Below are positions 34,901-47,000 of a stretch of DNA of 64,000 nucleotides, piece after piece. The notes beneath the pieces are model-generated. The model was given only the letters and a program-made list of their open reading frames with translations. It was not told the origin of the DNA and ran no database searches. Position 1 is the first letter of the stretch, and each line of letters begins with the position of its first letter. The translations under genes and the position numbers were made by a program. Origin of the DNA: Todiramphus chloris collaris (taxonomy: Eukaryota > Chordata > Aves > Coraciiformes > Alcedinidae); contig JANVCC010000270.1 of assembly GCA_025345505.1 (NCBI GenBank), forward strand, positions 1,062,839 through 1,126,838. The letters are read 5' to 3'.

Positions 34901-35292
34901 CGCTATAAGCAACATCCAAAACCTGCTAAAGGCACTGGATGGCTTTCCAGGGGCTAACGGCTCTTTGCATCAGGCCAAAAACTCATCAGTGGTCACCAGC
35001 CTTGTATTGCCCCTTTCAGTGATGTGCCTAATGTGCCACTGCTCAGGTACTTGTGCTGCTCTTCCTTGACAACTGGGTCCCGTGGAGAACATTGCCTTAA
35101 AGGGCTTGTTTGAATATGGTCGTCACTTTTATAGAAGAGCAAACTCTGACTACTCTGTTTCGTGTTTCAGCCAGCAAGACCAAAAAGCAGGTATTTGTCA
35201 GCTACAATCTCCAAAACACAGACAGCAATTTCACCTTACTCATAGAAAACCGGATCAAAGAAGAAATGATGGCTTTTCCAGAGAAGTTCTGA
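31759..35292 (+). CDS. PSMG4: PSMG4 (PAC4), proteasome assembly chaperone 4, complete
   Basis: PSMG4 pairs with PSMG3 to help build the 20S proteasome alpha ring in the cytosol. The coding exons 31759-31932, 32295-32370 and 35171-35292 sum to 372 nt, giving 123 aa, the same as human. Diagnostic stretches are MRLRDSLFLWVGAAP and LAVAMCSP in exon 1, VAASLLGDPSDTAS and CLAQRL in exon 2, and KQVFVSYNLQNTDSNFTLLI and EEMMAFPEKF in exon 3. The start has a good context (GGGGCGATGG). Likely poly(A) signals are ATTAAA at 35412-35417 and AATAAA at 35633-35638. Intron 1 carries a G-rich minisatellite and intron 2 a CR1. Confidence 0.97.
31971..32203 (+). repeat. G-rich minisatellite in PSMG4 intron 1
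   Basis: Degenerate copies of GGGAGGCAGGGATGGAG repeat over about 230 bp. A higher-order period of about 88 bp is visible: the GGATGGAGGAAGG...CAACGACGG block at 32013 recurs at 32101. It has many GGG runs, so G-quadruplex folding is possible. Confidence 0.9.
32295..32370 (+). CDS. PSMG4: PSMG4 coding exon 2
   Basis: The acceptor CCCCTTTGCAG ends at 32294 and the donor TTGG|GTAGGT follows 32370. It encodes DTVPVAASLLGDPSDTASAC and LAQRL, with one base carried into exon 3. Confidence 0.93.
32443..33110 (-). mobile_element. CR1 LINE fragment, about 650 bp, in PSMG4 intron 2
   Basis: It opens with ACCATAGCGTCCTTCTGGTT, then GATCATCGACTCCAACCG, CCCCTCCAGGGATCACGGGG and TTCAGGCTGAACAAGCCCAG, and fades after GCTGGCCACACTGGCTCTG. 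It is a CR1 3' half in reverse orientation, the longest copy in the window. Confidence 0.92.
33111..35170 (+). other. Rest of PSMG4 intron 2
   Basis: Two kilobases of unique sequence with no exon recognised. The part at about 33760-33870 is AT-rich with TTAATTAA at 33820-33827 and looks like candidate conserved non-coding DNA. Confidence 0.55.
35171..35292 (+). CDS. PSMG4: PSMG4 coding exon 3 and stop
   Basis: The acceptor TCGTGTTTCAG (ends 35170 as CGTGTTTCAG) precedes CCAGCAAGACC. It encodes ASKTKKQVFVSYNLQNTDSN and the C-terminus AFPEKF, with TGA at 35290-35292. Confidence 0.95.
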
Positions 35293-35650
35293 CTTTGCAG
35301 TGTTGTAAAATAACCCTAAGTTTTTGTTTTAGATAAACTGATTGCAATTTTCACGCTGACATGGAGTTAGTACATTTGGTTTGTATTATTTTGAGTGAAT
35401 TTGCAGTTGTTATTAAATACAGATGGACATAAACACAGCTGGACCTGGAATTTATTATTATTTTTCAAATTTGCTGCCCTGTTAAAGTAGGGGAGAGGTG
35501 GGTAAAAGAGCCTGCAGCGTCTGGCTGCCACTTGGTACTGGGATCTGCTGGGAACTTGGTTCCAGATTCTATCTGTACAATTAATCTGCCCTGTACTTCT
35601 ACTGAACAGAGTGTAGCAGCTTCTAGTGTTCAAATAAAAAACGAAACCAC
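35293..35650 (+). promoter_or_regulatory. PSMG4: PSMG4 3' UTR and poly(A) signals
   Basis: ATTAAA at 35412-35417 and AATAAA at 35633-35638 follow the stop. Confidence 0.65.
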
Positions 35651-36690
35651 CAACCAACCACGCATTTTTGTGTGGTAAAGCTGTAACAGCATTACTTTGG
35701 TCCTCTTAGCCCCTGTGCTAAAGGCTGGATTTCCTTCCATCCCTTGGGTACTGAGAACACCAGAAGGGTTTCACTGAGGTGATCTGTGCGTCCCTGAGGA
35801 GGAAAAAGCAGTCTGGATGTTGGAGCAAGCGCTGTACCTGGTCAGGCTGCTGGGGAGCATCACGTGTGTAAACTGAGCGCGCTCGTTGCAAAAATCAGTG
35901 CAGGTGCCACCACTGCTGGGAAGCATCCTGCTGCTGCATCCCTGGACCTGCTCCTGGGTAGGCTGGATATCCCTTCAAAGGCAGATCCATGGCCTGTTGT
36001 GTTCAGCAAGAAGGGTGGCTAAAAATTAACTCTACCAAAGCCCCCAAGCCAGCTGCAGAGCCAAGGGCAGGGTGCCTACTGGCAGCATGTGCCGTGCTGA
36101 GGAACCTGACGGGCAAGGCCCATGAGAATGTCTTTTTTCATTGCAAATTGAGCCATAAGCTTCTAATACAAACATAAACTACTAGTGCTGATACTACACA
36201 ACCATCCTAAGAGCCAATGGCAAACTGATGGACTTACCTTGCTCTTGGTGCCTCAGTAGGCAATTAGGAGCGGAAAGGTTGCTGAGGGAGCAGGCTCAAC
36301 GCTGGCCAGTCTCAGCTGAAGAGCTTTGAACACCCTGTGGCTTCGATGCTCCAGCTCTGATGTGGGTGCAGAGGGTCCTTCCTTACCTGGGGGGAACAGC
36401 TGCTGGTCCTCGGCTGCCCTTCAAGACCAGAAGAGCAAAGAGCAACTGTTGGAAGAGGGTATTTGCTTTTTCACCTACGCCACCCAGGAAAGAGAGACAG
36501 CTATTCTTCTGTGATTGACTGCGAAGGATAATTGCAAATCAATGTGCTGATTTAATTAGCCTGATTGACAGCCAGCTCATTCTGTTTGTAGAGGAGAGCG
36601 GGGCTGTTTGCAGAGGTGCCACTGCCACGAGCTGCTGCCCGGCTGCTTCAGAAGTCGCTGCAAGGGAGCCAGACCACAGAGAGCAGACTG
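35650..36690. other. PSMG4-SLC22A23 intergenic spacer
   Basis: About 1 kb between two convergent 3' ends. There is no coding evidence. It contains the motif cluster at 36512-36571. Confidence 0.65.
36512..36571 (+). promoter_or_regulatory. Candidate enhancer: PBX/MEIS-type plus octamer and homeodomain sites
   Basis: TGATTGACTG at 36512-36521 and TGATTGACAG at 36562-36571 resemble PBX-MEIS/PREP composite sites. ATTGCAAATCAA (octamer-like) and TTTAATTAG lie between them. This is motif reading only and conservation is untested. Confidence 0.35.
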
Positions 36691-39600
36691 ATGGGACAAC
36701 ATCATTTTATTCTGTACATTTACATACAAAGTTCTTTTCAGTAGGTACAACGGATGTAACATCATGCAGACATTTAGCTTGTAAGACTGTTTTCAGTACT
36801 TGATTTAAGCTTGTGCTATGAGGAAGCACCACCAGACTATTCATGATCAAAACATACAGTAACACGATTCTTCAAAACTTCATCGGAAACTGAGACGGGG
36901 AGGGAGCTCTCACCCACTAGACATAACACACAGTACTCCTTTCCCGAAACGTTTTACACAATACATTTAAAATGAGGTTTGTCATTTTATTTTTCTTCAT
37001 AAAAAAAAAAAGAAAAAGAAAAGCTGTTAGAGTGGGGAGATCAGCCCCCCACCTCGTAGTGTTGTCTTATGTGCCAGCTACAGGCGCAACTTGACATTCA
37101 CAGAGTTCAGTTAATGGCACTTCTGCTTCCAATTTGGTGACCTTTGAGTGTTTGGCTCCAGGAAGTGGCAACAGTTATGTAAAATACTTCCATTAAACTG
37201 GAAAAAAAATAAAAAACCAAAAATAAAAGCCGGCTCACCCAAAAAGTAAATCACACAACCCCCTTTCTGAGTGGCTACAGAACACTCAACAAGTGGCTGG
37301 CAACAAAAGCAGTACTGAAGCCTTAAAGGGGGACAAACCCCCCAGGATCAAGCATCAAGTGCCACTTTCACATTTTAGGTGAAACTTTCAGAGATGGAAG
37401 AAAGCCCTTAAATGGTAAACCCAAAGAAAAATCACCGATGGGCTTCGAGGTTACTGAAGGTTCACAGAAAAAGGCCAAGATGGACAGGACAGCTTTGACC
37501 CTCTGTGGTGGCCAGAAAGAGCCGCCCGAGAAAAGCCTTTTCCTGGTGCTGCTGCTGTGGAGCCGATGGTGTGGCAGATGGGGACCCCGGGACTGGGACC
37601 CCCCGAGCCTGGGACAGCAGGGTCCCAGTCTCCTTTCAGCCGGTACCCGACCCCTCCACACAGGATATGCTTAGCGAAAGCTTTCTGACTCCGGGAGCGA
37701 GTAGGGGGGGTGGGGAAATCATCACAGAAGCATTTGGCTTTGCAGGAAAAGGAGCAAAACTGGAGCTGCCAAGGCAGGAAATCAGTTTGCGTTTTATTGT
37801 CGTGGCAGAGGCAGAGAGCCAGACCAACTGGAGAAGCTGGGGCTCCCCACCTTGCAGGACATCAGTACCGGCTACTTGGCTTCAGGCAAAAAAAAAAAAA
37901 CCAACCCAAAAAGCAGCAAATCAAATCAATTTCATAAGGATTTTTTTTTTTTTAAATAAATTGCTGCATGTTCCTGTCACCTAGTCTGCTTGCCATAGAA
38001 ACGGTGATGTGGTTAAACAACCACTCTCTTCCCTGGGCCCGGCTGTCATCAGACAGCGACCACCAGCATGGGAAAGGCTAAAGCGCTGTGGACAGTGGCG
38101 GGGGGCAGAGTGGGAGCTGCTGGAGTCACAGCCCGGGGGCTGGCCCACGCCAGTGGGACCAGGGGCACGCGGGGACCACGGGCACGGAGCAGGAGGGAAG
38201 AAGCCGCTGGCTCCAGGGCACAATGGACAGCAGGATGCTGCTCCTCTGCCCCTGTGCCCGCACCTTCTCTGCTTTCAGGCCCTTTTTTCTCTTCCCTTGA
38301 CTTGTTTTGCTCCTTTGATTTTTGTTTCTTGTTGCTGTGAACCCCTTTCCCCCCCTCCCCATCCCCAGTGGGTGTAGCTTGCGACAAACATCTGGCGTCG
38401 AAGGCAAAAGGTATTGCACAAATTTGGCACGGAAATACTGCAGGAATGGGGAAGGGCTGGGGTTTTTTCCCTTAGGTGAGCCCAGGCTGCAGAATTCTCA
38501 GCGCAGAGCACCAAGAGAAGCAGCCACTCTCCAGCTCGACACTAAAACTGGAGCGTGAGGGAGAGGGGGGCTCTGCCTGTCCCAGCAAGCCCAGCTCCGG
38601 TGGAAAAAGAAAACAGCAGTGTGACTTCGGGCAAAACTACCATCAACCGGTCCAGTGTTTCTTAGCGGGCTCACGAACCACCCGCGTGTCCACATCCTCT
38701 GTGCAAAAACGAGCAGCTTTAGGACAACATCGCCAGGCTGAACACGAGAGTCTCCGTCGCTCCCGCCGCTCTCCCTGTCCCCTTGCGCTCGGCAGCGCTG
38801 CCGCCCGCCCTGCCCGCTGCTCCGGGTGCCGGGGGGGGACTGCGGGAGGATGGCGGCTGTTGGGGGGGGGAGGGTAGTTAATCAACAATATATACAGCAG
38901 AGGAGGGGAAGGGGTGCATTTTAGAGGAGGAAAGTGCAAATGAGCGCTTTCCAGGCGTAACGAACGCAGGATGCACAGCAAGCAACGCGGCCATCGTCCG
39001 GATGCTCAACACACCGAGGGCTGGGCTGCCAGGGAACGGGGCCGCAGGAGGGGACCCTGGGGAGGGGACCCCGGGGAAGCCCTCGTGCTGAACAAGATCC
39101 TCTCGGTGTTCACACTGTGAGAACCAAGAGCCGATGGCCGAAGGAACGGGCTGGTTGGGGGGCTGGAGAAGTCAGGGGGCCACTGTCAAAGTGGCACCTG
39201 CAGAGCAGGAGAAAGCGGCTGTTCACTTTGCTTGGCCTAGAGTAGGAGCGGTCCAATTAAGGTAAACTTTTTTTTTTTTCCTGTCCTGAATGAAGATCCC
39301 ATGAGAGCAGTTGGGGAAGGGGGGAAATCTGGGTGAGTTCACTGTACGTTCTCGGGTCAGAACCAGAAAACATCTCTAAAAGGCCCGAGACAGCCAACGG
39401 CAGACTGGAAATCATCATTCACAGGCTATCAATTCATTCCTTTCCAACAGTCACTGAAGCATTTTGTCCACTTAAATCAAAAACCCAAACCCTGGTTCTA
39501 AAACCAGTTTAAGGCAGTGCCAGGACACCCAGTTCCCCAGCGTGGGAATCCCAGCTGCACTGCCTTTTGCAATAAAAGTAGAGATTGGAGCCCGTGCTCC

Positions 39601-40649
39601 TTATTTCTTGTCCTTGCTGGTCTATGCTCTTCTCCTGGAGCGGTTATCAGAGATTCTGGGCCTCCCGGTAACTAAAGCCATTCTTGGCAAAACTCATTTT
39701 TTCATCACTGGTCAAATCATTTACACCATCTCCATTACTCCTAAAGACCAGCGGGAACCGTCTAAAATAGACTAATGGACTCTGAAAATGCAGAAGGCTG
39801 ATTCTCCCCGAGGAGTCAGCTTGTTGGGGTAGGATTTTCTTCATTGTGTTTGGTGAAAAAAAACACAAACCCAAAAAGAACAAACCAAAACCAATGTACC
39901 AATTTAGAAAGTAACTTCTAAGTGCACATGGGCTAGAAAAACAAACAAGCTGCCTAAAATGCAGTCAGAGTTTGAGTCACAACAGGATTTGCTTTTTTTT
40001 TTTTTCCTTCCTTTTTTTTTTTTTTGGTGCATACACACACAGCAGGCAGCCTGGGCGCTTGGGCTTTCAAGACAGGCAGGAGAACGTTGCACGAGTCTAA
40101 ATTTCAGTCAAATCAACTTTGCAGTGGATCCCTCTTTCCTTTAAAGAAACACAAAAACAAAACAGAAAACAATCCCCCCCCCATAGTTTCTTTCTTGGAA
40201 TGGCTGCACCTCTTATAATAAGATGGCTTCACTTTTGTGATCTATGAAAGGAAAAGGAAATAAAGTGCTTCTTGAGAATAAATCAAAATAAATATACATA
40301 TTTAATGGTGGAAAAAAAACCCAAAACAAAAACAGAGTTCTGAGGGGCTACCTCCAGCCAGGTCTTCTCTCAGATGAGTCTTTTCCCCCATGACTTTTTC
40401 AAGAGCAATCTGCACAACAGCTGAAGATGCCAGAAGTTGCTTTAGCAGCAGAGTTGAATTCCCCCAAGTCTGCGTCTGCTCCAGCACTGGTTTGCAAAAA
40501 CTGTGCAAAACACCATTGCCCAAAGTACTGCTCCTCCTGCACAACAGCGTCAAATAAAATACCAAAGAAAGAGGAGAAGGGGAAAAAAAACCCAAAAACC
40601 CAACCAAAACGTAAAAAGAAGAGGAAAAAACCCAACCCTATCCACCCAG
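36690..40649 (-). promoter_or_regulatory. SLC22A23: SLC22A23 3' UTR (about 4 kb) with poly(A) signal
   Basis: The stop at 40650 is followed (leftwards) by about 4 kb without genes. It ends near AATAAA on the minus strand at 36706-36711, in the context GTACAGAATAAAATGATG. A long 3' UTR is typical of this gene, and its exact end is inferred. Poly-A/poly-T runs and short C/G runs are scattered through it. Confidence 0.6.
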
Positions 40650-41007
40650 TTACATTGACTTCATCCCATTGGCAGTGGTGTTCTCTGAGATGCCGTCGCT
40701 CACGGCCGCCGAGTCGTGGAGGCCGGAGTAATCCTTGAGTTCAGAGTTTGTCAGGAGCAGGGGCTGCTCCCCCTTCTTGTGCGGCAGGAGGGGCTGCCGG
40801 GTGTAATGTTCCCCGTCCGGGATGTTCTCGGGCAGGTTCTGGTTCTTGCTCTCGGGCAGCAGCAGGATGCAGATGATGCAGATGAGCGTACAGCAGGCGA
40901 AGATGACGTGGTGGAGGAAGTAGCCTTTCTGGTTGTGGAGCTCCATGATGGGGGCGGTCAGGCGGCCGAAGCCCGCGCTGGCCAGGACCAGCCCCAGCCC
41001 TCCTCCC
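40650..41007 (-). CDS. SLC22A23: SLC22A23 last coding exon
   Basis: The acceptor CTGCTTTGCAG ends just above 41007. It encodes GGGLGLVLASAGFGRLTAPI, the last helix ACCTLICIICILLLPES and the cytoplasmic tail to NGMKSM, with TAA at 40650-40652. An Arg sits within the GFGRLTAP helix, where I expect a hydrophobic Met in mammals. Confidence 0.95.
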
Positions 41008-44000
41008 CTGCAAAGCAGAGCAGCGGTGAGAGCCCGGCCACTGCCTCAATGCATTATAGCAAACACCAAGTGCTGAAATATTTTCTCCATAAAAACGCTG
41101 TGGCTGGAACCTCTCAACATGCTGATGTTGTAATAAAATGTGTAATTTTTGGGGGGGGTGGGGGGGGGGATAAGAGAACATATCTAGGGGTCAGAACAGG
41201 AGAATAAGAGTTTGGGATTAATTTCTGAGACCTCTTAAGTCACTGTACAAGCTGAGGTTGGTCCCTCACTTTGCTCTTTCTTGCTCTTTATTCTTGTATG
41301 ACAGAAAGGTTACAGAAAGGTTAGCACTGGTGAAATGCTTAGATCATAGATAGGCAAGTTCATAAAACAAGATCTCTGAGACCTTTCATCGGCCCTCGAG
41401 CGTGACAGAAATCACAGCACCATAAACCTACCGATGCCACATTCCCTCAGCCAGCCACGGTGCTAGAGCTCATCCCCACCCAGCCCTGCCCGGCCCCGCT
41501 GCCGCTCGCTCGGCAGCTCAAGGGCAGCAAGCACAGGCTGCAAGAGATGCTCTCGGGACACCAAAATCCACGTGTGGACCTTCCAATTCCCCCGGCTCAG
41601 CAGAGCATCTTTCAGCGACCGCAGCGATTTCCCCAGTCGCTGCAAAAGCCCCATTAAAGCCTCGCCAGCTCTCGCAGGGCAGTTTGGAAGGCGGGCTGAA
41701 TGTGGCCATTGTGCCGGGGCCTCCCTGCAGCTTCATTAACAGCTCACACCAGGACCCACACAGCCAGCCCCCGACACGGAAAATCCCTCCCCGAGCTGGC
41801 TCCGGGGCAACAAAAGCCTGGCTCCTTCCCATCGGCGCTTGCTACGGCTAAACTGTGCTCCCGAGAAGGACCCGAGGTGAGTTTGAAAAGCTGCTGCAGG
41901 AGGACAGCGAGCAAGATGAAACAGGAAAAGGCAACAACAAGGACGGCTCTGTCATTATGGGTCAAGTGGCTTCAGATTTGGAAGGGGTGGGGGGAACCAA
42001 CTAAACCCCCTCCCCAAACAAAGAAGTTTCCCCATATGCTGTCTGTAATTCGAGCGGGCGTTGCTCTGTCCAGCGCCATCAAAACCTGGCAGAAGGTGGC
42101 TTGAAAATACATTTTAGTCTGCATCCTGACATTTTTTTTTTTAATATTTGACCATACTGCAAATATGAAAACAGGAAGAAAAAAACCCAAACAAAACAAA
42201 CTGAAAATCCTGCCAGGGATTTTTTGCCGTTCACACACACATCAGGAAAAGGGAGCAGGGCAATGAGGGGCAGAACCCTCATCATCTTCACAGAGGTTTT
42301 GCAGGGGTCACGGGGCACCATTTGTGCAGCCCCAGCATTCACTCTGCCTCCCTTTTCCTTAAGGTTCCTCAAGATCCAACCAAAAGCACGTGGAGATGTT
42401 CTGAAATACCAAAGGGCATCCAAGGCAGCATTTTGGAGAAGGGGTTTGGGGCTGCTGTTTAATCTCCTCGCCACGCACGCTGCCGTTCCCCGCGGGGACA
42501 CGTTATCAAATACAGTCACAAAGTCAGAGAGCTTGGAAGAAAAGGCCAGGGACCAAGGAGACTGGCTACTCAGCTGACAGCTCTGCTATAACACTTCTGC
42601 AAAGTTGTTGAAAAGGCATATAATTTGGAGGAGGAAAAAAAGAAAAAAGAGAGAGAAAAGAAAAAAGCATCCTCTTCTCCGTGCCCTCTCCCCACAGCAC
42701 CTACATTCCTGGGAAATGCAGGAAGTCCAGTCCAGGTGGACTCCTGAAGGGCTGTGGCGTTGCTGAGAGCGTAATCCAGAACACAAAAGCACAGCCTTTG
42801 TGCTGTGGAAGGTAGCAGAGAATGCATAAATCCATACAAACAACCTGACTGTACCGAGGCGCTTTATGGGAAGCTCTCCAGCGAAGGTCACCCCCTGGAT
42901 TCTGCCAGGGCCCAGGATGAAAGTGTTCCTCTTTAGAAAAACCCCAAACTCTGCTAAGCCAGATCTGGGTGCCGAGAGAAAGATGACTGATAGCTTCCCT
43001 GCCCTGGCACTGGTGCTGCTGCAGGAGCAGCAGACTCCTGGAGCACCCGAGAGGCTTCCAAGGCGATTTGCAATGCGCCAAAAGCATTTAACACCCCACG
43101 GCCTCCTTCCACCCAGGCACCTCTGCAGCTGGCCTGGCCACCCTGTCCTATGGGGGCAGGGACTGCCCACGCTCAGGGCCAACTCTGCACACCACAGAGT
43201 TTCTCTTTTCACACCAAGCTGCGGACTCACATGGTCACTGCCTGTGCAAGGGAAGCCACGACACGGTTTGACCACACCATCGGCTTCAGCTCGGTACTTA
43301 GGACCGTGCTCTGCCCTGCAAACAAATGCAAGTCCCCTGATGCCTGGTCTGCTGAAAACCACCAGAAAAGGATCATCAAAGGCTGTCCCAGGCTGCCCAG
43401 GGCAAGGGTGGAGGTCCCCATGATCCCTGGAGGGGTTTCCAAGTCTCCCATGGAGATGTGGTGCTGAGGGACAGGGGGCAGTGGTGCCCTGGCAGCGCTG
43501 GGTTAATGGTTGGGCTCGATGAGCTTAAAGGTCTCTTCCAACCAAAACAATTCCGTGATTCTATAAGATTCTCCGATAGGACACAAGGTGGAGCCCTCGA
43601 AACAAAGCTTCTGTCTATAGACAGACACTTAGGGAGACAGATGGCAGAGACATTAAAGAGCATCCCACAAATTGCTGCAAGGTCTCCAATTAGGGGGGAT
43701 CTCCCCTCCCATACGATGTGTTCAGTTACACACTGGTTATCAATTAAACGAGGGGAATTCCAACCCCATCCCTAGAAGGAGCAGGGCTTCAGGGTCTCAC
43801 CTGATGACTGTGGGTGTGATTTCAGCACAGAAGAACACGCTGAGGCTCCCAACGGCGTGTGAAGAAAACATACCCACGATGGAGAAGGCGGTGGAGAACT
43901 TGTCCTTGACGCTGTCACTCATACCTGCCAAGACAAGCGTGTTAAAAAGTAAGAACGAGGCCAAACTTCCACGGAAGAAAACAAGAAAACAGGTTTAAGG

Positions 44001-47000
44001 TACTCATTCTCCCTACACAAGGATTTGAGTCATTTTGGTAATACTAATTTAAAACTGGTGTTTATAAAATCCCCTCCTCAGGCGCTTGAGACACGAACAC
44101 GCGTAAAAACAACCATGATGCCACGCCACAAATGGCAGCCAGCTCTGAATTATTTATGCCCAGCCGCCACAAAAAAGGTAAAACACAGGAAAAAAATACA
44201 TCTCTGGGCAGTCTTCTAGGCACCAGCCACTTCCCTCCCACGGCTGACAGACAAGCGGAGGCAGAGAGCGTTGGTCGCGCTGCCAAGCACCTGGTGCAGC
44301 TCGCTGGCTCTGGCACCGCAGAGGCTCACGGGGCAAGAGGGGACGAAAATAAAAGTGCTCCCATCTCCGTGCCGAGCCCCTGCACGTGATCAGTCTGTGG
44401 GCTCTGGCACACCCCGCAGCGCGACAGCCTTCGCTGGCAGCTCCGGCTGAGAAAAGCCGGCGCCAAGGACAGCGAACGGCTCCCCTAAGTCACCCTGCTT
44501 GCAGTCGCTGCGTGGCCAGATGGCAGCGAGGTGCCCGGGAGCCCACGGCGTCTGGCACGCACAGGGAGGAACTCCAGGAAAGCCAAAGAAAGCTAAAGGG
44601 AACTGTCTCCTGGCCCTCGCGGGATCCCTGCTTGCCACCATCTGAGGTATCTGATCCAGGGCTCCACAAGCTCACGTGGTCCTTCCTGGCCAGCGAGGAG
44701 GTCACGTTACCGGCAGAGACTACAAGGAGAACACATTGTGCCTACCAGGGGTGATGGGGAAAGGACTGGAGCTTTGCAGCCAACACTCCCACCTTCCTCC
44801 AGCCACGTCATAGAACGGTCTGGGTGGGAAGGGACCTTTCGAGGACATCCAGTGCCACCCTCCTGCAGGGAGCAGGGCCATCTGCAGCTAGAGCAGGGTG
44901 CTCAGAGCCCCGGGCAACCTCCCCTGCAATGGTGCCAGGGATGGGGCAGCCACCACCTCTCTGGGCAGCCTGGCACAGCCTCTCACCATCCTCAGCATCA
45001 ACAATTTCTCCTTCTCTCCAGTCTAAGTCTCCCTTTTAGTTTAAACCATCATCCCTTGTCCTGTCCCAAGAGACCCTGCCCAAAAGTCCCTATTGAATAT
45101 GAAGTATTTGCTTAGGTGCCTGAGGAAGTATTTCCTAAGGTGGTGTCTAAGTCAGAAGGGACTTTGGCATCTCAGATCTTTCTGGAAAGACCAAACTGGG
45201 AATGTTGCTTCTGAGAAGGAGACTTTCTGAGAAAGCCTTGCCCCATATCTAAAAATAAGTCCTGGGGACACAGAGGTGGGTCTGGCTGTGTGGAGGGGAT
45301 GCTACACCAAGGGACTGCACGGGAATGAATGAGCAGGGTCCCATGGCACTGTGCAGAACCGGGCTTTCCCCTGCACCCCTCTGCTCTGGGTGCCTTGGCC
45401 CTGGCCTTTTGCATCCCCCCGCTCCCGGGAAGCGTGTCCTGCCTGAGGCAGGCTCCGTGGAACAAGCCCTACCTGAGTCTGGAAGTTGACTGTATTTTCC
45501 GATCACTGGATCCAAGACCACAGCAGTTGGAGCATGACAAAAATAAGAGGGAAAGGGAGGGAAAACAAGAGCATAGTGTTGTTAGATATTTACTTCTCCA
45601 AAGGAAAAAAAATAAGTAAATGGCACATGCCACCCAAGCCCCCCGTCCCCTTCTCCTTTCCCATGCCATGACTGGCACATCTTCCAGTGGCCACCAGACA
45701 GGACATGCCTCTTCCAGGCCCCTTTCAGCACTCTAATGAGACAGCGATAACCAATGCAGCAGAAAAGCATTTTTAAGAGCCCCAGAATTACCACTCGGAT
45801 TAACACAAAGGCCTCTTTGTAATTAACGAAGGGGGAGAAGAGAAACCGCCCTTGTGCTGCAGCCCCAAGGGAGAGCAGAAGCCTGGGCATCAGCTGGTGG
45901 GAGACCCGCTCCTCGCCGACGTCCCAGGGTCTGGAGGAAGCGCTGAGCACAACAAGCCTCAAGGTCCACCATGGGTCTGCTGCTGCTGGGGAATCCCCCT
46001 CTCCATCCTTCTCGAATTCTGATTGCGTTTGCTAATTACACGCAGATTACGCTAAGCTAAACCATGCAGGAGGCTGCAGCTCATTTTGTATTCAGCAGGG
46101 GCACTGCTGACGAGCTCTTCTGAGGAACAAGACGGGGCATGGTCTAGAGCAGGAGGAGACAAGCTGCTCCCCTCACAAAGAGGGGGCAAGGGCAGGGCAG
46201 GGCAGGGATGGCTGATGGGCACACAGCACAGAGAGAAGTGGAGGTGCAAACACAACAGCAAGCACCTACAGCCCATGGCTGCTCTCAGCTTTAGCAACTT
46301 TGCCCACAAAACCACCTAAACCCATCGTGGAAAAGGTGGCAGTGATTCCTCCAGGGTGTTCCTCCCCACCTCCCTCCCCCCTTTGTTGTTGAAAAACCAC
46401 AACCAGATTTTCATGGCTCTGGAGCAGACTTTCATGGTTCTGGCCTATTTTCTCTCCACTAAGCAACAGCATCTTCATTACCTCAACAGCATCAACATCT
46501 AACAGTCTTAAAAAAAAACCTCAAAAAAAAGAAATCAGACAAATCTAGCGTAGGGAGACCCTATGCTTTGGCTACTTAAACCAAGGGCCCTGAGAAAGGC
46601 AAGGGAGATGCCAATATCTCCTGGTGCCTCATCGGCAGGTCAAACGCGTGGTCCTGGAAAGCTCTTGTCTCAGACTCACAGTTGAGAAGGCCCAGCTGCA
46701 GGAGCGACGCCAGGGCTGTAAGGATCATGAAAAGCAGGAGCCCTCCTCTCCTCCCCAGGAACCCCACCACGGGGCACATGGCCAGGCAGGAGGCCAGCGC
46801 GATGCCGGCCATGGTGTAGTAGTCCGCGTAGAAGTTGTGGGTAATCGCCATCTTCACCTCGTGCCCCATCATGCTTTTGGCAAAGCAGTGGTGTATGCCG
46901 TAACCCGTCAGCCTGCGGAGAGAGGAGAGGGCAGGAGGAGCTCGGTGCTGAGAAGGCAGCCACAAGATGCCACCTAATTCGGTCTTGGAACACGAGAACG

